Translations under genes and position numbers: made by a program
Notes under the pieces: generated by a model
Seen by the model: the letters and a program-made list of their open reading frames with translations, nothing else
What the model was told of the DNA's origin: nothing
Database searches by the model: none
Shown: positions 30,636-41,841 of the stretch, piece after piece
Position numbering within the stretch: position 1 is the stretch's first letter
How the letters are laid out: every line of letters starts with the position of its first letter
From: Bowmanella pacifica
GTDB lineage: Bacteria; Pseudomonadota; Gammaproteobacteria; Enterobacterales; Alteromonadaceae
DNA length: 64,000 nucleotides
Reading direction: 5' to 3'
Assembly: GCF_014645355.1 (NCBI RefSeq)
Contig: NZ_BMLS01000001.1
Coordinates: forward strand, 1,390,186-1,454,185

Positions 30636-31721
30636 ATGAAGCTGGAGCGTCTCCAAATCCAGCAGTTTAGGAATTTGCAGAATGTTTCGCTTGTTCCGGC
30701 TGCTGGGTTAAACGTTATCTACGGCGTAAATGGAAGCGGTAAATCTTCATTACTGGAAGCTATCCATTATCTCGGTTTTGGCCGTTCTTTTCGCAGCGCT
30801 CGCCATCAACATGTCATTCAGCATGACACGGACTCATTTACGGTGTTTTGCAAAACCTTGGATGAAGCGTCAACAAAATCCGCAGCAATAGGATACCAGC
30901 GACTCCGAAGCGGGGAGTCCATCATCAAGGTTAACGGAGAGCAGCTAAGCCGCACTTCGGATTTGGTTAAGTTGTTACCGGTTCAGATCTTTACGCCTAT
31001 TAGCTCGGAAGTGATTCATGGAGCGCCGAATTTACGGCGACGCTTTTTGGATTGGGGATTGTTCCACGTGGAACAATCTTTTCTCGCATTAAACGGACGT
31101 TACCAACAGATTTTGGCACACAGAAATGCTTTGCTGAGAAAGGGCTCTTTCAATAGCCAAGGGGCGTTTTGGGATGAGTCCTTAGCTGACAGCGGGGAAC
31201 AGGTAGATAAGCTCAGAGAGAGCTATTTGGAAAGGCTGCTCCCGTATATATATACAAATCTAAGCCATTTTCTACCTGAGTTTTCCTTCGAAATTTCGTA
31301 TCATAGCGGGTGGGATAGGTCTAAGTCTCTGGCTGAAGTATTAAAGCAAAATATGCCTAGAGATCTTAAGTATGGCTTCACATCCCAAGGACCACATAAA
31401 GCTGATCTGCGAGTGAAAGCTGATGGCATCGCTGCGCAGGAAGTGCTCTCTCGAGGGCAGGCTCGAATGTTGATGGCAGCGCTGTTGCTTTCGCAGTCTC
31501 AGTATTTACTGCAAGAGAAACAAAAGGGCTGTGTGTTCTTGTTGGATGATATTGGTGCTGAGTTAGATGCGGTAAAGCGAGAAGCTTTTATCAAAGAGTT
31601 ACTGAAGTCTTCTGCACAGATCTTTGTCACAGCTGTTGAAAAACAGCATGTGGACTTTGTTGAAGATTATAAAGATAAAAAAATGTTTCACGTGGAACAT
31701 GGCCAGGTGAAAGAGGAGTAG
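30636..31721 (+). CDS. recF: DNA replication and repair protein RecF
   Basis: This 361-residue SMC-like ATPase acts in gap repair and replication restart with RecO and RecR. It has Walker A GVNGSGKSS, signature LSRGQARMLMAALLLSQ and Walker B FLLDDIGAELD. Two parS sites lie inside this gene (31060-31075 and 31684-31699), so ParB probably loads over its coding sequence. Confidence 0.97.
   Translation: MKLERLQIQQFRNLQNVSLVPAAGLNVIYGVNGSGKSSLLEAIHYLGFGRSFRSARHQHVIQHDTDSFTVFCKTLDEASTKSAAIGYQRLRSGESIIKVNGEQLSRTSDLVKLLPVQIFTPISSEVIHGAPNLRRRFLDWGLFHVEQSFLALNGRYQQILAHRNALLRKGSFNSQGAFWDESLADSGEQVDKLRESYLERLLPYIYTNLSHFLPEFSFEISYHSGWDRSKSLAEVLKQNMPRDLKYGFTSQGPHKADLRVKADGIAAQEVLSRGQARMLMAALLLSQSQYLLQEKQKGCVFLLDDIGAELDAVKREAFIKELLKSSAQIFVTAVEKQHVDFVEDYKDKKMFHVEHGQVKEE
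31060..31075. promoter_or_regulatory. parS site 2 (inside recF)
   Basis: TGTTCCACGTGGAACA is a fully symmetric parS; the palindrome is perfect over 22 bases (31057-31078). It lies about 13.3 kb right of oriC. Confidence 0.88.
31684..31699. promoter_or_regulatory. parS site 3 (3' end of recF)
   Basis: TGTTTCACGTGGAACA is, on the other strand, TGTTCCACGTGAAACA, the exact Bacillus subtilis parS consensus. It is 609 bases from the centre of site 2 and about 14 kb right of oriC. Confidence 0.9.
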
Positions 31722-31728
31722 AAGGTAA

Positions 31729-34146
<2,418 letters not shown>

Positions 34147-34151
34147 CAATG

Positions 34152-34178
34152 AAAAAGCCGGCAATCGCCGGCTTTTTT
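34152..34178. terminator. Bidirectional terminator between gyrB and the lipoprotein gene
   Basis: The stem AGCCGGC/GCCGGCT with AATC loop is flanked by an A run and a T run, serving gyrB on plus and the lipoprotein gene on minus. Confidence 0.88.
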
Positions 34179-34202
34179 AATAAAATCAAAATGTTATATC
34201 GC

Positions 34203-34643
34203 CTATTTAGTCTTTTTGTCGATGGTGACAAGGGGATGACCAGAGTGAGAAAAGTCGATATAAAACTCGTAGAGGCCGGTCTCGCTGGGCGTGAACTTAA
34301 AATTATTGTTGGTGGTATCGCAGCTCGCACGGACAGCTTTACCCAGTTGGACATGCTCATCACTGTCTTTTTGCAAATAACCGCAGTTAGAACCTTCTGA
34401 CCATTGCGCGTCAGCTATTCTGAAATCATACGGCTGGCCATCGGCAATCAATTCCGCCTCACCTCTGAAAAGCGTTTCTGAAAGACGTTGCATCTTGTAA
34501 TTCTCATCGGCTTCCCACCAAGTGAATACGCCTCTCAAATACAGGTCTTGGATTTGCTCTGGCTCTGGCAGACTGGGGCGAGTAGCACAGGCTGACAATG
34601 TCGATAGTAGTAGGGCGATGGTGAGCGCTCTAGGCATGGCCAT
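34203..34643 (-). CDS. Putative lipoprotein with pullulanase-type beta domain
   Basis: This 146-residue protein has a signal peptide and lipobox LSAC (Cys19), so it is probably lipid-anchored. The mature part contains LYLRGVFTWWEADENYKM, QPYDFRIADAQWSEGSNCG and a C-terminal GLYEFYIDFS; this spacing of RG, W, FxiAD and W resembles small beta domains attached to pullulanases and amylases, a remote likeness only. Two Cys may form a disulfide. I chose the ATG at 34643 with GAGG 9 bases upstream. Function unknown. Confidence 0.75.
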   Translation of the reverse strand: MAMPRALTIALLLSTLSACATRPSLPEPEQIQDLYLRGVFTWWEADENYKMQRLSETLFRGEAELIADGQPYDFRIADAQWSEGSNCGYLQKDSDEHVQLGKAVRASCDTTNNNFKFTPSETGLYEFYIDFSHSGHPLVTIDKKTK

Positions 34644-34750
34644 TCTACGGTTCCTCAATATTTCTTGTAGGGCTTCTAATTGCGCATAGTTATAACAAAT
34701 CATCCGTGGCAAAGCGAATAACGCCGACGCTGAAATTGTGCCTTACTAAT

Positions 34751-34777
34751 AAAAAAGCCCACCGGAAGGTGGGCCTT
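34751..34777 (-). terminator. Rho-independent terminator after glyS
   Basis: The stem GCCCACC/GGTGGGC with GGAA loop is followed on the minus strand by TTTTTT, 20 bases after the glyS stop. Confidence 0.88.
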
Positions 34778-34796
34778 AAAAACAAAGTCAATGCAT

Positions 34797-36863
34797 TCAG
34801 TTAAGAATCGAAATATCTGCCACGCCCATAAATAAAGTACGCAATTCATTCAGCAATGCCAGACGATTCGATCTGACGGCAGGATCCTCATCCATTACCA
34901 TCACCTCATCAAAGAACTTGTCTATGCTTTCTCGCAAGGTTGCCAGGGTCACCAGAGTTTGCTTGTAATCCAGCCTTTGCATACTCTGCTGAATCTGTCC
35001 TTTAACCGATTCAAGCTGGGTAAGCAGAGCCTGTTCTGAGCTCTCTTTTAACAAGGCTGCGTCCACTTTTTCCTGTAGCGGCTCTTCTACCTTAGCCAGG
35101 ATATTGGCAACGCGTTTATTCGCAGCTGCAAGCGCCTGTGCGGCTTCCAATGTCTTAAAGTGTTGCACGGCTTTGATGCGGGCATCAAAATCGGCTGGAC
35201 GCGATGGACGGCGTGCTAGAACGGATTGGATAACGTCGACATCTACGCCTTGCTCTTGATACCAGGCACGGAAGCGCCCCTGTACAAACTCAAAGACCTG
35301 TTCTGCCGCATCAGCATTGGTGAGCTTATCGCCAAACAGTGTGACTGATGCATCGATTAATGGCTGAAGATCTAAAGGTAAGGTCTTCTCTACCACTATG
35401 CGTAATAAACCTATTGCCGCTCTTCGCAGTGCAAAAGGATCTTTGTCACCCTTGGGGGCCTGACCTATGCCAAAAATCCCAACCAGAGTATCTAGCTTAT
35501 CTGCTATGGCTACCGAGCAACTGATGGGGGATGTCGGGAGCTGGTCGCCTGAATATCTGGGCATGTACTGCTCGTTCAATGCCAGTGCTACTTCTTCGTC
35601 TTCACCATCCAGACGAGCGTAGTGCATTCCCATAACGCCTTGTACATCAGGGAATTCCATAACCATGTTGGACATTAAATCGGTTTTAGACAGCAAGCCG
35701 GCGCGTTGCGCTTGTTGCTTATTTGCGCCCAATGATTCAGCTACGATGGCCGCCAGTGCAGCTATGCGCTCGGACTTATCTTTCAGCGTGCCTAACTGCT
35801 TTTGGAACAACACTGTGTCGAGACTTGCCAGACGATCTTCCAGACGTTGCTTTTTGTCGGTAGTGAAGAAAAATTCGGCATCGGCCAAGCGTGGGCGGAT
35901 GACCTTTTCGTTACCTTGAATAATCTGCACAGGATCCTTGCTTTCGATATTAGTTACAAAAGCAAAGCGTGGCAAAAGTGCGCCCGTTTGACTAAAGAGG
36001 GGGAAGTACTTTTGGTCACCCTTCATCGTATAAATAAGGGCTTCTTTGGGGACTTGCAGAAAACTTTCCTCGAAGGAGGCGGTAAGTACCACTGGCCATT
36101 CTACCAGCGCGGTGACTTCTTCCAGTAAGCTTTCTTCTGGTTCTATCTTGGCATTTTCAGTGGCTGCAGCGTTGGCCAGTCCCCGTCTTATCACTTCTTT
36201 TCGCTCGCCAAAATCCGCTAATACATGGGCGCCACGCAGCAGTGCCAGATAATTATCAGCATGATCTAGGGTCAGCGGAGCGGGGTGATGAAACCTGTGT
36301 CCTGAAAGGGTGGTTGAGGAGCTAATGCCCAGCACCTCTCCATCAATCAGCTCGTTTCCGAACATCATGCAGACATTATGGACAGGGCGGATAAACTCAG
36401 TGGACTTGGCACCCCAGCGCATGGGTTTAGGAATAGGCAGTGCTTTCAGGGCCTGATTAACCATACCGGCCAAAATGGCGGGCAAGCTTTCGCCTTTTAC
36501 ATTAGCCATGTGCAGAAGCCACTCACCCTTATCGGTGGATAAACGTTGGGCGTCGCTAATGTCTATTCCCAGTCCTTTTGCCCAGCCGAGTGCTGCGCGG
36601 GTAGGCTGACCTTCGGCATCAAATGCAGCGCTGACAGCAGGGCCTCGTTTTTCGATCACTTTGTCGGCTTGCTGATAAGCTAACGCTTTAACATAAACCG
36701 CCAGGCGTCTGGGGGAGGCAAACCAAACTATGTCCTGTTTAGACAATTCAGCTTGCTGAAGCTGCTTATCCATTTCCTGCGCGAAGGACTCTGCCAGCTT
36801 GGTTAACGCCTTAGGGGGCAACTCTTCTGTGCCAATTTCAATCAGTAAGTTTTCCTGGCGCAT
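34797..36863 (-). CDS. glyS: Glycyl-tRNA synthetase beta subunit
   Basis: This 688-residue tRNA-binding subunit of the alpha2beta2 enzyme starts with [16 protein letters not shown], typical of GlyS, has an HD-like middle domain and the C-terminal anticodon-binding helical domain (about 580-680). Length matches E. coli (689). The ATG at 36863 overlaps the glyQ stop (TAATG), so the pair is coupled; the frame is open further upstream inside glyQ but not used. Confidence 0.97.
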   Translation of the reverse strand: MRQENLLIEIGTEELPPKALTKLAESFAQEMDKQLQQAELSKQDIVWFASPRRLAVYVKALAYQQADKVIEKRGPAVSAAFDAEGQPTRAALGWAKGLGIDISDAQRLSTDKGEWLLHMANVKGESLPAILAGMVNQALKALPIPKPMRWGAKSTEFIRPVHNVCMMFGNELIDGEVLGISSSTTLSGHRFHHPAPLTLDHADNYLALLRGAHVLADFGERKEVIRRGLANAAATENAKIEPEESLLEEVTALVEWPVVLTASFEESFLQVPKEALIYTMKGDQKYFPLFSQTGALLPRFAFVTNIESKDPVQIIQGNEKVIRPRLADAEFFFTTDKKQRLEDRLASLDTVLFQKQLGTLKDKSERIAALAAIVAESLGANKQQAQRAGLLSKTDLMSNMVMEFPDVQGVMGMHYARLDGEDEEVALALNEQYMPRYSGDQLPTSPISCSVAIADKLDTLVGIFGIGQAPKGDKDPFALRRAAIGLLRIVVEKTLPLDLQPLIDASVTLFGDKLTNADAAEQVFEFVQGRFRAWYQEQGVDVDVIQSVLARRPSRPADFDARIKAVQHFKTLEAAQALAAANKRVANILAKVEEPLQEKVDAALLKESSEQALLTQLESVKGQIQQSMQRLDYKQTLVTLATLRESIDKFFDEVMVMDEDPAVRSNRLALLNELRTLFMGVADISILN

Positions 36864-37774
36864 TAGTTGCTCTCCTTCTGCTTGCACATTGGGAAACCGA
36901 GGGCCTCCCGGGACTCGTAGTAGCGCTGAGCACATGCCTTAGCCAGGGTTCGAACTCGTAGGATGTAACGTTGACGCTCTGTTACTGAAATGGCGTGACG
37001 GGCATCCAGCAAGTTAAAGGCGTGAGACGCTTTCATAACTTGCTCATAAGCGGGCAGGGCCAAGCCCTTTTCAATAAGAAACTGGCTATCTTTTTCACAC
37101 TGATCAAAAGTTCGGAACAGCGCGTCTACATCGGCATATTCGAAGTTATAAGTGGATTGCTCTACTTCATTTTGATGGAACACATCACCATAAGTAACCC
37201 GACCCATTGGGCCGTCGGTCCATACCAAATCATAAATGCTATCAACGCCCTGAATATACATGGCCAGTCGTTCCAGACCATAAGTGATCTCACCGGTTAC
37301 CGGTGCGCACTCGATACCGCCAACCTGCTGGAAATAGGTAAACTGGGTCACTTCCATGCCGTTAAGCCAAACTTCCCAGCCCAGTCCCCAGGCACCTAGC
37401 GTAGGGGATTCCCAGTTGTCTTCGACAAAACGAATGTCGTGAACCAGCGGATCAAAACCCAACTCTCTTAACGAGCCCAGATACAACTCCTGAATGTTAT
37501 CCGGGGAGGGTTTCAACATAACTTGAAACTGGTAATAGTGTTGTAGTCGGTTTGGGTTCTCACCATAGCGACCATCAGTGGGTCTGCGGCAGGGTTGAAC
37601 ATAGGCACTACTGATTGGCTCTGGGCCAATAGAGCGAAGAAACGTCATGGGGTGGAAGGTGCCTGCGCCTACTTCCATGTCGAGGGGTTGGATAATCACA
37701 CAGCCCTGACGTGCCCAGTAATCCTGCAGGGCTAGAATCAGTCCCTGGAAAGTCTTGATATCGAACTTTTGCAT
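36863..37774 (-). CDS. glyQ: Glycyl-tRNA synthetase alpha subunit
   Basis: This 303-residue catalytic subunit starts [17 protein letters not shown], then [19 protein letters not shown] and [20 protein letters not shown], all diagnostic class II synthetase motifs of GlyQ. Length equals E. coli. First gene of glyQ-glyS. About 155 bases upstream separate it from the next terminator; I see no specific regulatory structure there. Confidence 0.98.
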   Translation of the reverse strand: MQKFDIKTFQGLILALQDYWARQGCVIIQPLDMEVGAGTFHPMTFLRSIGPEPISSAYVQPCRRPTDGRYGENPNRLQHYYQFQVMLKPSPDNIQELYLGSLRELGFDPLVHDIRFVEDNWESPTLGAWGLGWEVWLNGMEVTQFTYFQQVGGIECAPVTGEITYGLERLAMYIQGVDSIYDLVWTDGPMGRVTYGDVFHQNEVEQSTYNFEYADVDALFRTFDQCEKDSQFLIEKGLALPAYEQVMKASHAFNLLDARHAISVTERQRYILRVRTLAKACAQRYYESREALGFPMCKQKESN

Positions 37775-37899
37775 AAGATCCGGTGTTTTGCTGGTTTACT
37801 TTGAAAAATGCTGCCAAGTATACCTTTTGAGCGGCTTGGAAAGTAGGCTAAATTCAGGGGATAAAGTGACAGACTTGCAGAATGAGAAGGCGGGTTGTC

Positions 37900-37922
37900 A
37901 AAAAAGGGGCGGGCGCCCCTTA
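37900..37922 (-). terminator. Rho-independent terminator after the DUF2489 gene
   Basis: The stem AAGGGGC(G)/(C)GCCCCTT is followed by TTTTTT on the minus strand, 8 bases after the DUF2489 stop. Confidence 0.82.
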
Positions 37923-37929
37923 ATCGAAT

Positions 37930-38373
37930 TCAAAAGCTTTTTAGTACTTGAATTTCTTTGAGGATTTGAGACTCCAGTTCGGCTTCATGCTCTTCCCGTT
38001 CCAACTGCATGCGACGCCTTTCGAGTTTGGGCAGATCGCTATAGGCCTTGTGCGTTGGCATATGTTTAATGCGCCCATAGAGCTCATGTAAAGCCGGGAA
38101 CCGCAAGGTATGATCGGCCTCCTGGTCAAAATTTTCCAGTAAAACACAAAGCCTGATGCTGCCCTCTGACAAGCCACACTGTTGCTGATCTAGTGCCTGG
38201 GCAATGGTTTGTATACTCTGACGAAGATAGTCTTCGCGCTGCTGGTTGGCTGCCTGCTGCTGTTGATTCTGCCGTTTTAACAGGAATAGCAGACGGCCGG
38301 CGTAAAATGCCAGTCCGGCAATAATCAGCAGAGCGACAACCAGTATGGCAGTGAGCAGGGGAGTAACGGTCAT
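37930..38373 (-). CDS. DUF2489 family membrane-anchored protein
   Basis: This 147-residue protein has one N-terminal transmembrane helix (about 5-32), then a Gln-rich coiled segment (REDYLRQSIQTIAQALDQQQC), and a conserved middle SIRLCVLLENF with HELYGRIKHMPTHKAY, matching what I know of DUF2489. Its start overlaps the yihI stop by 4 bases, so the two are coupled; this pairing is common in Vibrio and Alteromonadales relatives. Role unknown. Confidence 0.88.
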   Translation of the reverse strand: MTVTPLLTAILVVALLIIAGLAFYAGRLLFLLKRQNQQQQAANQQREDYLRQSIQTIAQALDQQQCGLSEGSIRLCVLLENFDQEADHTLRFPALHELYGRIKHMPTHKAYSDLPKLERRRMQLEREEHEAELESQILKEIQVLKSF

Positions 38374-38828
38374 TTCTTAAACTGGTCCAGGTTGATTTTC
38401 TCAAACTTGTCAAACAGGTCGCTGTCTTCTTCTTGCTCGGCTTCAGGCTCGATGCCCATTAACTTGCAGAGTTCCTGGTGGCGCGCTAGCTTGCTGTCAA
38501 CATACCTTTGTTCTTCAGCAGAGAGTTTTTGACCTGAGTCTAAACGATCCATCAGGGTATCCAGACGGGTATCTTGCTCGATAGATTTCAGCTCAGCAGC
38601 GGGGGAAAAAAACTTGGCCTTAGGCTGTGCAGCGGCTTTTTCGACCACCAAAGGGATGGCTTTCTTACTCCCCAGCCTGGGGTCTTGTGGGGCCTTTGCC
38701 ACCTGTTCTGCTTTCTTAGAGGCGACATTATTGCGAGTGCCGGCCGGCTTACCCGTGTGGCGTTTAGGTTTTTTGTCTTGCTCTGGTTGCTGTTTTTTAG
38801 CTTTGTGGATATATGGCTGCTTGGGCAT
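38370..38828 (-). CDS. yihI: Der GTPase-activating protein YihI
   Basis: This 152-residue protein has a basic, Lys/Pro-rich N terminus (about 1-60), DPRLGSKKAIPL, and the core DTRLDTLMDRLDSGQKLSAEEQRYVDSKL seen in E. coli YihI in near-identical form (about 95-125), then an acidic tail. YihI stimulates the ribosome-assembly GTPase Der. In E. coli csrC lies between engB and yihI; a CsrB-like RNA is found at the equivalent place here. Confidence 0.93.
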   Translation of the reverse strand: MPKQPYIHKAKKQQPEQDKKPKRHTGKPAGTRNNVASKKAEQVAKAPQDPRLGSKKAIPLVVEKAAAQPKAKFFSPAAELKSIEQDTRLDTLMDRLDSGQKLSAEEQRYVDSKLARHQELCKLMGIEPEAEQEEDSDLFDKFEKINLDQFKK

Positions 38829-38858
38829 GAAAAATTACTCTGATTGAATGCGCTTATT

Positions 38859-39491
38859 TTACACCTTGTCTCGGTACAAAAACACCACATCGGGACCGGC
38901 AATCTCCAGTCGAAGTGAATAATGTGCTGCTACCCAGCTAAATGTAGCTTCGCTAAAAAAACATACATGGGTTTGGTCATTTTTGTAATGCCAGTTAGCG
39001 AAACGCTCTTTGTTCATTACCCGCTTTGTCATGATGCCGAGTACCGCGCAGGGGTTCATCAGACCTAGCCAATGCTCAAATACTTTCCCGGGCTGGTAAA
39101 AGTGCTCTATGGCTTCGGTACAGCAAACAAAATCGAATGTCCCTGCGGGGAGGGCGGGTTGATAAAATGGGTCATAGCCTACAGTAGGAAAGCCTGACGT
39201 GCTTAGCATCTCGGCAAGCACGGGAGCCGGGCCACAACCGTAGTCCAATCCCTTTGAGCCTGGCGATAAACGCTGCTTTAGTGGCTCGGCAAAGCGCGAC
39301 AAGAAACGTATATAGCCAGCATCGGTGTGGCTATTTTGGTGTAGGTCGTAGATGGCTTTTTCTGCTTCGGGAGAGAGTCGCTGCTGTGCATTGACGAATA
39401 CCAACTGACAGCGATTACATTGCCAGTAGTCTCTTACCTTATCTCGATGATAATGACTGATAACGGTATGGCTGCAAAGGGGACAATGCAT
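38859..39491 (-). CDS. Class I SAM-dependent methyltransferase with N-terminal zinc ribbon
   Basis: This 210-residue protein starts with MHCPLC (about 1-6) and CNRCQ about 20 residues later, a likely four-Cys zinc ribbon. The Rossmann methyltransferase follows with GLDYGCGPAPVLAEML and the acidic VGYDPFY, then DFVCCTEAIEHF as a class I motif. Substrate unknown. I chose the ATG at 39491 because it starts right at the ribbon; a TTG 5 codons earlier is open but adds nothing. The terminator of the upstream RNA lies 15-50 bases before the start. Confidence 0.88.
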   Translation of the reverse strand: MHCPLCSHTVISHYHRDKVRDYWQCNRCQLVFVNAQQRLSPEAEKAIYDLHQNSHTDAGYIRFLSRFAEPLKQRLSPGSKGLDYGCGPAPVLAEMLSTSGFPTVGYDPFYQPALPAGTFDFVCCTEAIEHFYQPGKVFEHWLGLMNPCAVLGIMTKRVMNKERFANWHYKNDQTHVCFFSEATFSWVAAHYSLRLEIAGPDVVFLYRDKV

Positions 39492-39503
39492 AAGGGCTGG
39501 ACA

Positions 39504-39766
39504 CAAAAAGAAAAGGCGATAGTCTACCTATCGCCTTTCGTATAACCAAGTGCCAGATGACACTTCTCCCGTTTTATCGTTCATCCTGAACGGTGCAGAC
39601 AGCCTTATCATACGCTTCTCTTATTTTTCTTATTTACGAAGCTTTTTGTTATTGGTCTTCCTGACGCTTTATTGGTTCTTCCATAGAATTTCCAAGAGCG
39701 AGTTAAAACGCTAAGAACAACGTATGGCTTTCCCTTCCTGGGTGCACGGTAGTCCTTGTTGTTGAT
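39504..39766 (-). ncRNA. Candidate CsrB/CsrC-family regulatory RNA
   Basis: On the minus strand a gene-free, A-rich stretch of about 263 bases carries eight GGA motifs. Several sit in hairpin loops: CCC-AGGAA-GGG, GTC-AGGAA-GAC, and CGTTCA-GGA-TGAACG. This is the hallmark of RNAs that sequester CsrA. A promoter (39772-39799) precedes it and an 11-bp terminator ends it. E. coli csrC lies in the corresponding engB-yihI interval. No open frame fits. Family membership is inferred from motif pattern and synteny, not from alignment. Confidence 0.72.
39511..39538 (-). terminator. Terminator of the CsrB/C-like RNA
   Basis: A perfect 11-bp stem AAAGGCGATAG/CTATCGCCTTT with loop GTAGA is followed on the minus strand by TCTTTTT. 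Confidence 0.85.
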
Positions 39767-39771
39767 GCGAA

Positions 39772-39799
39772 AGAATACAGGATAAAAAATATTTTACAA
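39772..39799 (-). promoter_or_regulatory. Promoter of the CsrB/C-like RNA
   Basis: On the minus strand TTGTAA (39794-39799), a 16-base spacer and TATTCT (39772-39777). A palindrome GACAAATTTGTC (39832-39843) lies near -70 and could bind an activator; it does not match the UvrY/GacA site I know. Confidence 0.5.
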
Positions 39800-39886
39800 C
39801 TTTTTTACAATGGTTTTTTTAACAAGTTCGAGACAAATTTGTCGTTAGCGTAAAGCAGGGTAAACACCGGCCTAATCTCAGATATA

Positions 39887-39916
39887 AAAAAACCGACCCT
39901 TAGGAGTCGGTTTTTT
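39887..39916. terminator. Bidirectional terminator after cytochrome c4
   Basis: The stem AACCGAC/GTCGGTT is flanked by A and T runs, 16 bases after the cytochrome c4 stop. Confidence 0.87.
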
Positions 39917-39931
39917 CGGGGCTGAACCTGA

Positions 39932-40549
39932 TTAGTACAGGCCGCCTACATATTTTGACAGCAGTTCAATATCTGCATCAGTCAGACGCATAGCCACGTC
40001 ACGCATCATGCCGTTGGGGTCATTCACACGTTTACCGGCGCGGAAATCCTCTAACTGCTTTTTCACATAAGTCGCGTGTTGGCCGCTGATATCCGGGAAC
40101 TTCGCTAAGCCCATGCCATCGCCACGAGGACCGTGACAAGCCGCACATGCAGCGATACCGCGGTTCATATCACCACCCATAAACAACTTAGCACCGGCTT
40201 CAATTACATCTTCTGGTGTGCTACCGGCATTGGCTTTTTGCGATGAGTAGTAAGCGGCCATGTCTTCGATATCCTGGTCAGACAGAGGCGCTGCCATTCC
40301 TGACATCACAGGATCATAGCGGCCCTGCTCACCGTTAGTTTGAGCACCCAGGCGCAATTCCTGCAGTTGCTTGACGATATAGCTGGCGTGTTGGCCTGCG
40401 ATACTTGGATACATATCAACCGCACTATTGCCATCTGCACCATGACAGGCGGCGCAAGTAGTTGACTTCGCCTTGCCTGCTTCTGCATCGCCGGCGGCAA
40501 ATGCAGGAGCTGTCATTGTCAGGCAAAGCATCAGGAAGATTTTTTTCAT
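39932..40549 (-). CDS. Diheme cytochrome c4
   Basis: This 205-residue periplasmic electron carrier has a signal peptide (MKKIFLMLCLTMTAPAFAA) and two heme c sites: CAACH in the N-terminal half (about residues 33-37) and CAACH again in the C-terminal half, each domain followed by a Met axial ligand region (DPVMSGMA, GMMRDVAM). The domain duplication and length are typical of cytochrome c4, which feeds terminal oxidases. Divergent from engB, as in Pseudomonas and relatives. Start chosen at the signal peptide Met. Confidence 0.95.
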   Translation of the reverse strand: MKKIFLMLCLTMTAPAFAAGDAEAGKAKSTTCAACHGADGNSAVDMYPSIAGQHASYIVKQLQELRLGAQTNGEQGRYDPVMSGMAAPLSDQDIEDMAAYYSSQKANAGSTPEDVIEAGAKLFMGGDMNRGIAACAACHGPRGDGMGLAKFPDISGQHATYVKKQLEDFRAGKRVNDPNGMMRDVAMRLTDADIELLSKYVGGLY

Positions 40550-40768
40550 AGTAATTCTCGTTGAGCTTTTTATGGGCTGGCTACTGGTCTTGCCGTATTT
40601 TACACATTTAATCCCGCAAAAAAATATATTCCCAAGGATTTGTAGGGTTTTAGCAACTTCATGGTCGCTCGGCGGGGGACAATGATATACTGCTGGCCTA
40701 AATAATGTCGGTATTATTCCGATGTAAACGCTTATTTTTGGGGCCAAATCGGCCTGTCGGGAGACAAT

Positions 40769-41401
40769 GTGAGTCATTACAGCCATGCAAAATTTGTATT
40801 AAGTGCCCCGGATATCAGGCATCTGGGAGCGGATCAGGGCGTAGAAGTGGCGTTCGCCGGCCGTTCTAATGCTGGCAAGTCCAGCGCATTAAACCGTATC
40901 ACTCGCCAAAAAGGTTTAGCTCGTACCAGTAAGACGCCTGGTCGCACGCAGTTGATCAACGTTTTTGAGTTGGATACCGAGCGCCGCCTGATTGACTTAC
41001 CTGGTTACGGCTTTGCGCAGGTACCGGTTGAAATGAAGAAAAAATGGCAGCGTGCCCTGGGGGAGTATCTACAGCAGCGTAAAAGTCTTAAAGGTCTTGT
41101 TGTGTTGATGGACATTCGTCATCCCTTTAAAGATTTGGATCAGGAACTAATTCATTGGGCGGTGAAGAGCAATTTGCCTGTGTTGGCGTTATTAACTAAG
41201 GCCGATAAGCTGAAGTCTGGTCAACGCAAAGCACAGTTGCTGATGGCTAGGGAAGCAAGCCTGGCATTTTGTGGAGATGTTACCGTGCATGCTTTTTCTT
41301 CACTCACTGGTGTGGGCCTGGAAAGTGTTGAACAAGTGCTTAATCAGTGGTTTGGATTACCTGGAAAACAAGCCCCTACCGAAATTTCTCCCGCTTCCTG
41401 A
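40769..41401 (+). CDS. engB: Ribosome biogenesis GTPase EngB (YihA/YsxC)
   Basis: This 210-residue GTPase is needed for large-subunit assembly and cell division. Its G motifs are [27 protein letters not shown] and TKADK. It starts with GTG, with GGGAG 5 bases upstream. Divergent from cytochrome c4, and convergent with the minus-strand spf region. The order polA-spf-engB is as in E. coli. Confidence 0.97.
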   Translation: MSHYSHAKFVLSAPDIRHLGADQGVEVAFAGRSNAGKSSALNRITRQKGLARTSKTPGRTQLINVFELDTERRLIDLPGYGFAQVPVEMKKKWQRALGEYLQQRKSLKGLVVLMDIRHPFKDLDQELIHWAVKSNLPVLALLTKADKLKSGQRKAQLLMAREASLAFCGDVTVHAFSSLTGVGLESVEQVLNQWFGLPGKQAPTEISPAS

Positions 41402-41419
41402 TCTTCGTTTTCAATCTGC

Positions 41420-41449
41420 AAAAAAAAGCCCCATCCAAAAGGACGGGGC
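41420..41449 (-). terminator. Orphan minus-strand rho-independent terminator
   Basis: The minus strand reads a 9-pair stem GCCCCGTCC/GGATGGGGC with TTTT loop, then eight T. On plus no T run follows, so it does not serve engB, whose 3' end is about 20 bases away. It lies about 240 bases downstream of the spf terminator, so some minus-strand transcript other than spf must end here. The interval 41450-41687 also holds a large-loop hairpin with T6 (41534-41564) and the hairpin GTTCA-GGA-TGAAC near 41673-41685, but no recognisable gene. Confidence 0.75.
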
Positions 41450-41687
41450 CAGACACAAACTCAGGGACACACATAAACCGTATATTCAGACGGCATTGTT
41501 TTTGAAAAGTTCAGAAGAAAATTGATCTTTTTATAAAAAAGCGTTGGCGTGTGTTTTGACGCTTCGATAAAGGGGCTTTAGACATCGCCGCTCCAGTTCG
41601 TCTATGAACCCACGACATACGACCACCAGGGAGGGCGGAAGTGACGAAAACGCAGGAGCTGTTTTTCGTCCCGTTCATCCTGAACAT

Positions 41688-41760
41688 AAAAAAAGCCCCG
41701 GCATAGCCGGGGCCTAAAGCAAAGGTCTGAAAGATAGAACATCTTACCTCTGTACCCTAC
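41688..41760 (-). ncRNA. spf: Spot 42 regulatory RNA (short form)
   Basis: The first 41 or so bases match E. coli Spot 42 nearly exactly, starting GTAGGGTACAGAGGTAAGAT at 41760 and continuing through the CTTTCAGACC segment. The RNA then goes straight to a terminator, GGCCCCGGC-TAT-GCCGGGGC plus seven T. Total length is about 73 nt, against 109 in E. coli; the central hairpin region is missing. It lies between polA and engB as in E. coli. Spot 42 is an Hfq-dependent repressor of carbon-use genes under CRP control. Confidence 0.93.
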
Positions 41761-41767
41761 AGGTCGA

Positions 41768-41795
41768 ATAATAACCACGTTTCGGATAAAAGCAA
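41768..41795 (-). promoter_or_regulatory. Promoter of spf
   Basis: On the minus strand TTGCTT (41790-41795), a 16-base spacer and TATTAT (41768-41773), with the conserved first G of Spot 42 seven bases after the -10. Confidence 0.68.
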
Positions 41796-41803
41796 GATCT
41801 TTT

Positions 41804-41818
41804 TGTAATTTAATTACA
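41804..41818. promoter_or_regulatory. Palindrome upstream of spf
   Basis: TGTAATT-T-AATTACA is a perfect 15-base palindrome centred near -51 of spf. It looks like a CRP-type site but has 5, not 6, bases between TGTAA and TTACA, so CRP binding is doubtful. Confidence 0.45.
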
Positions 41819-41841
41819 TTTGGTGGAGTTGCGCATTTTCC

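Noticed and set aside
41450..41687. Second CsrB-type RNA
   Set aside because: Only three or four GGA motifs and mostly not in loops; kept only as an unexplained region with an orphan terminator.
41804..41818. CRP site upstream of spf
   Set aside because: The half-sites are separated by 5 instead of 6 bases, so I list it only as a palindrome.
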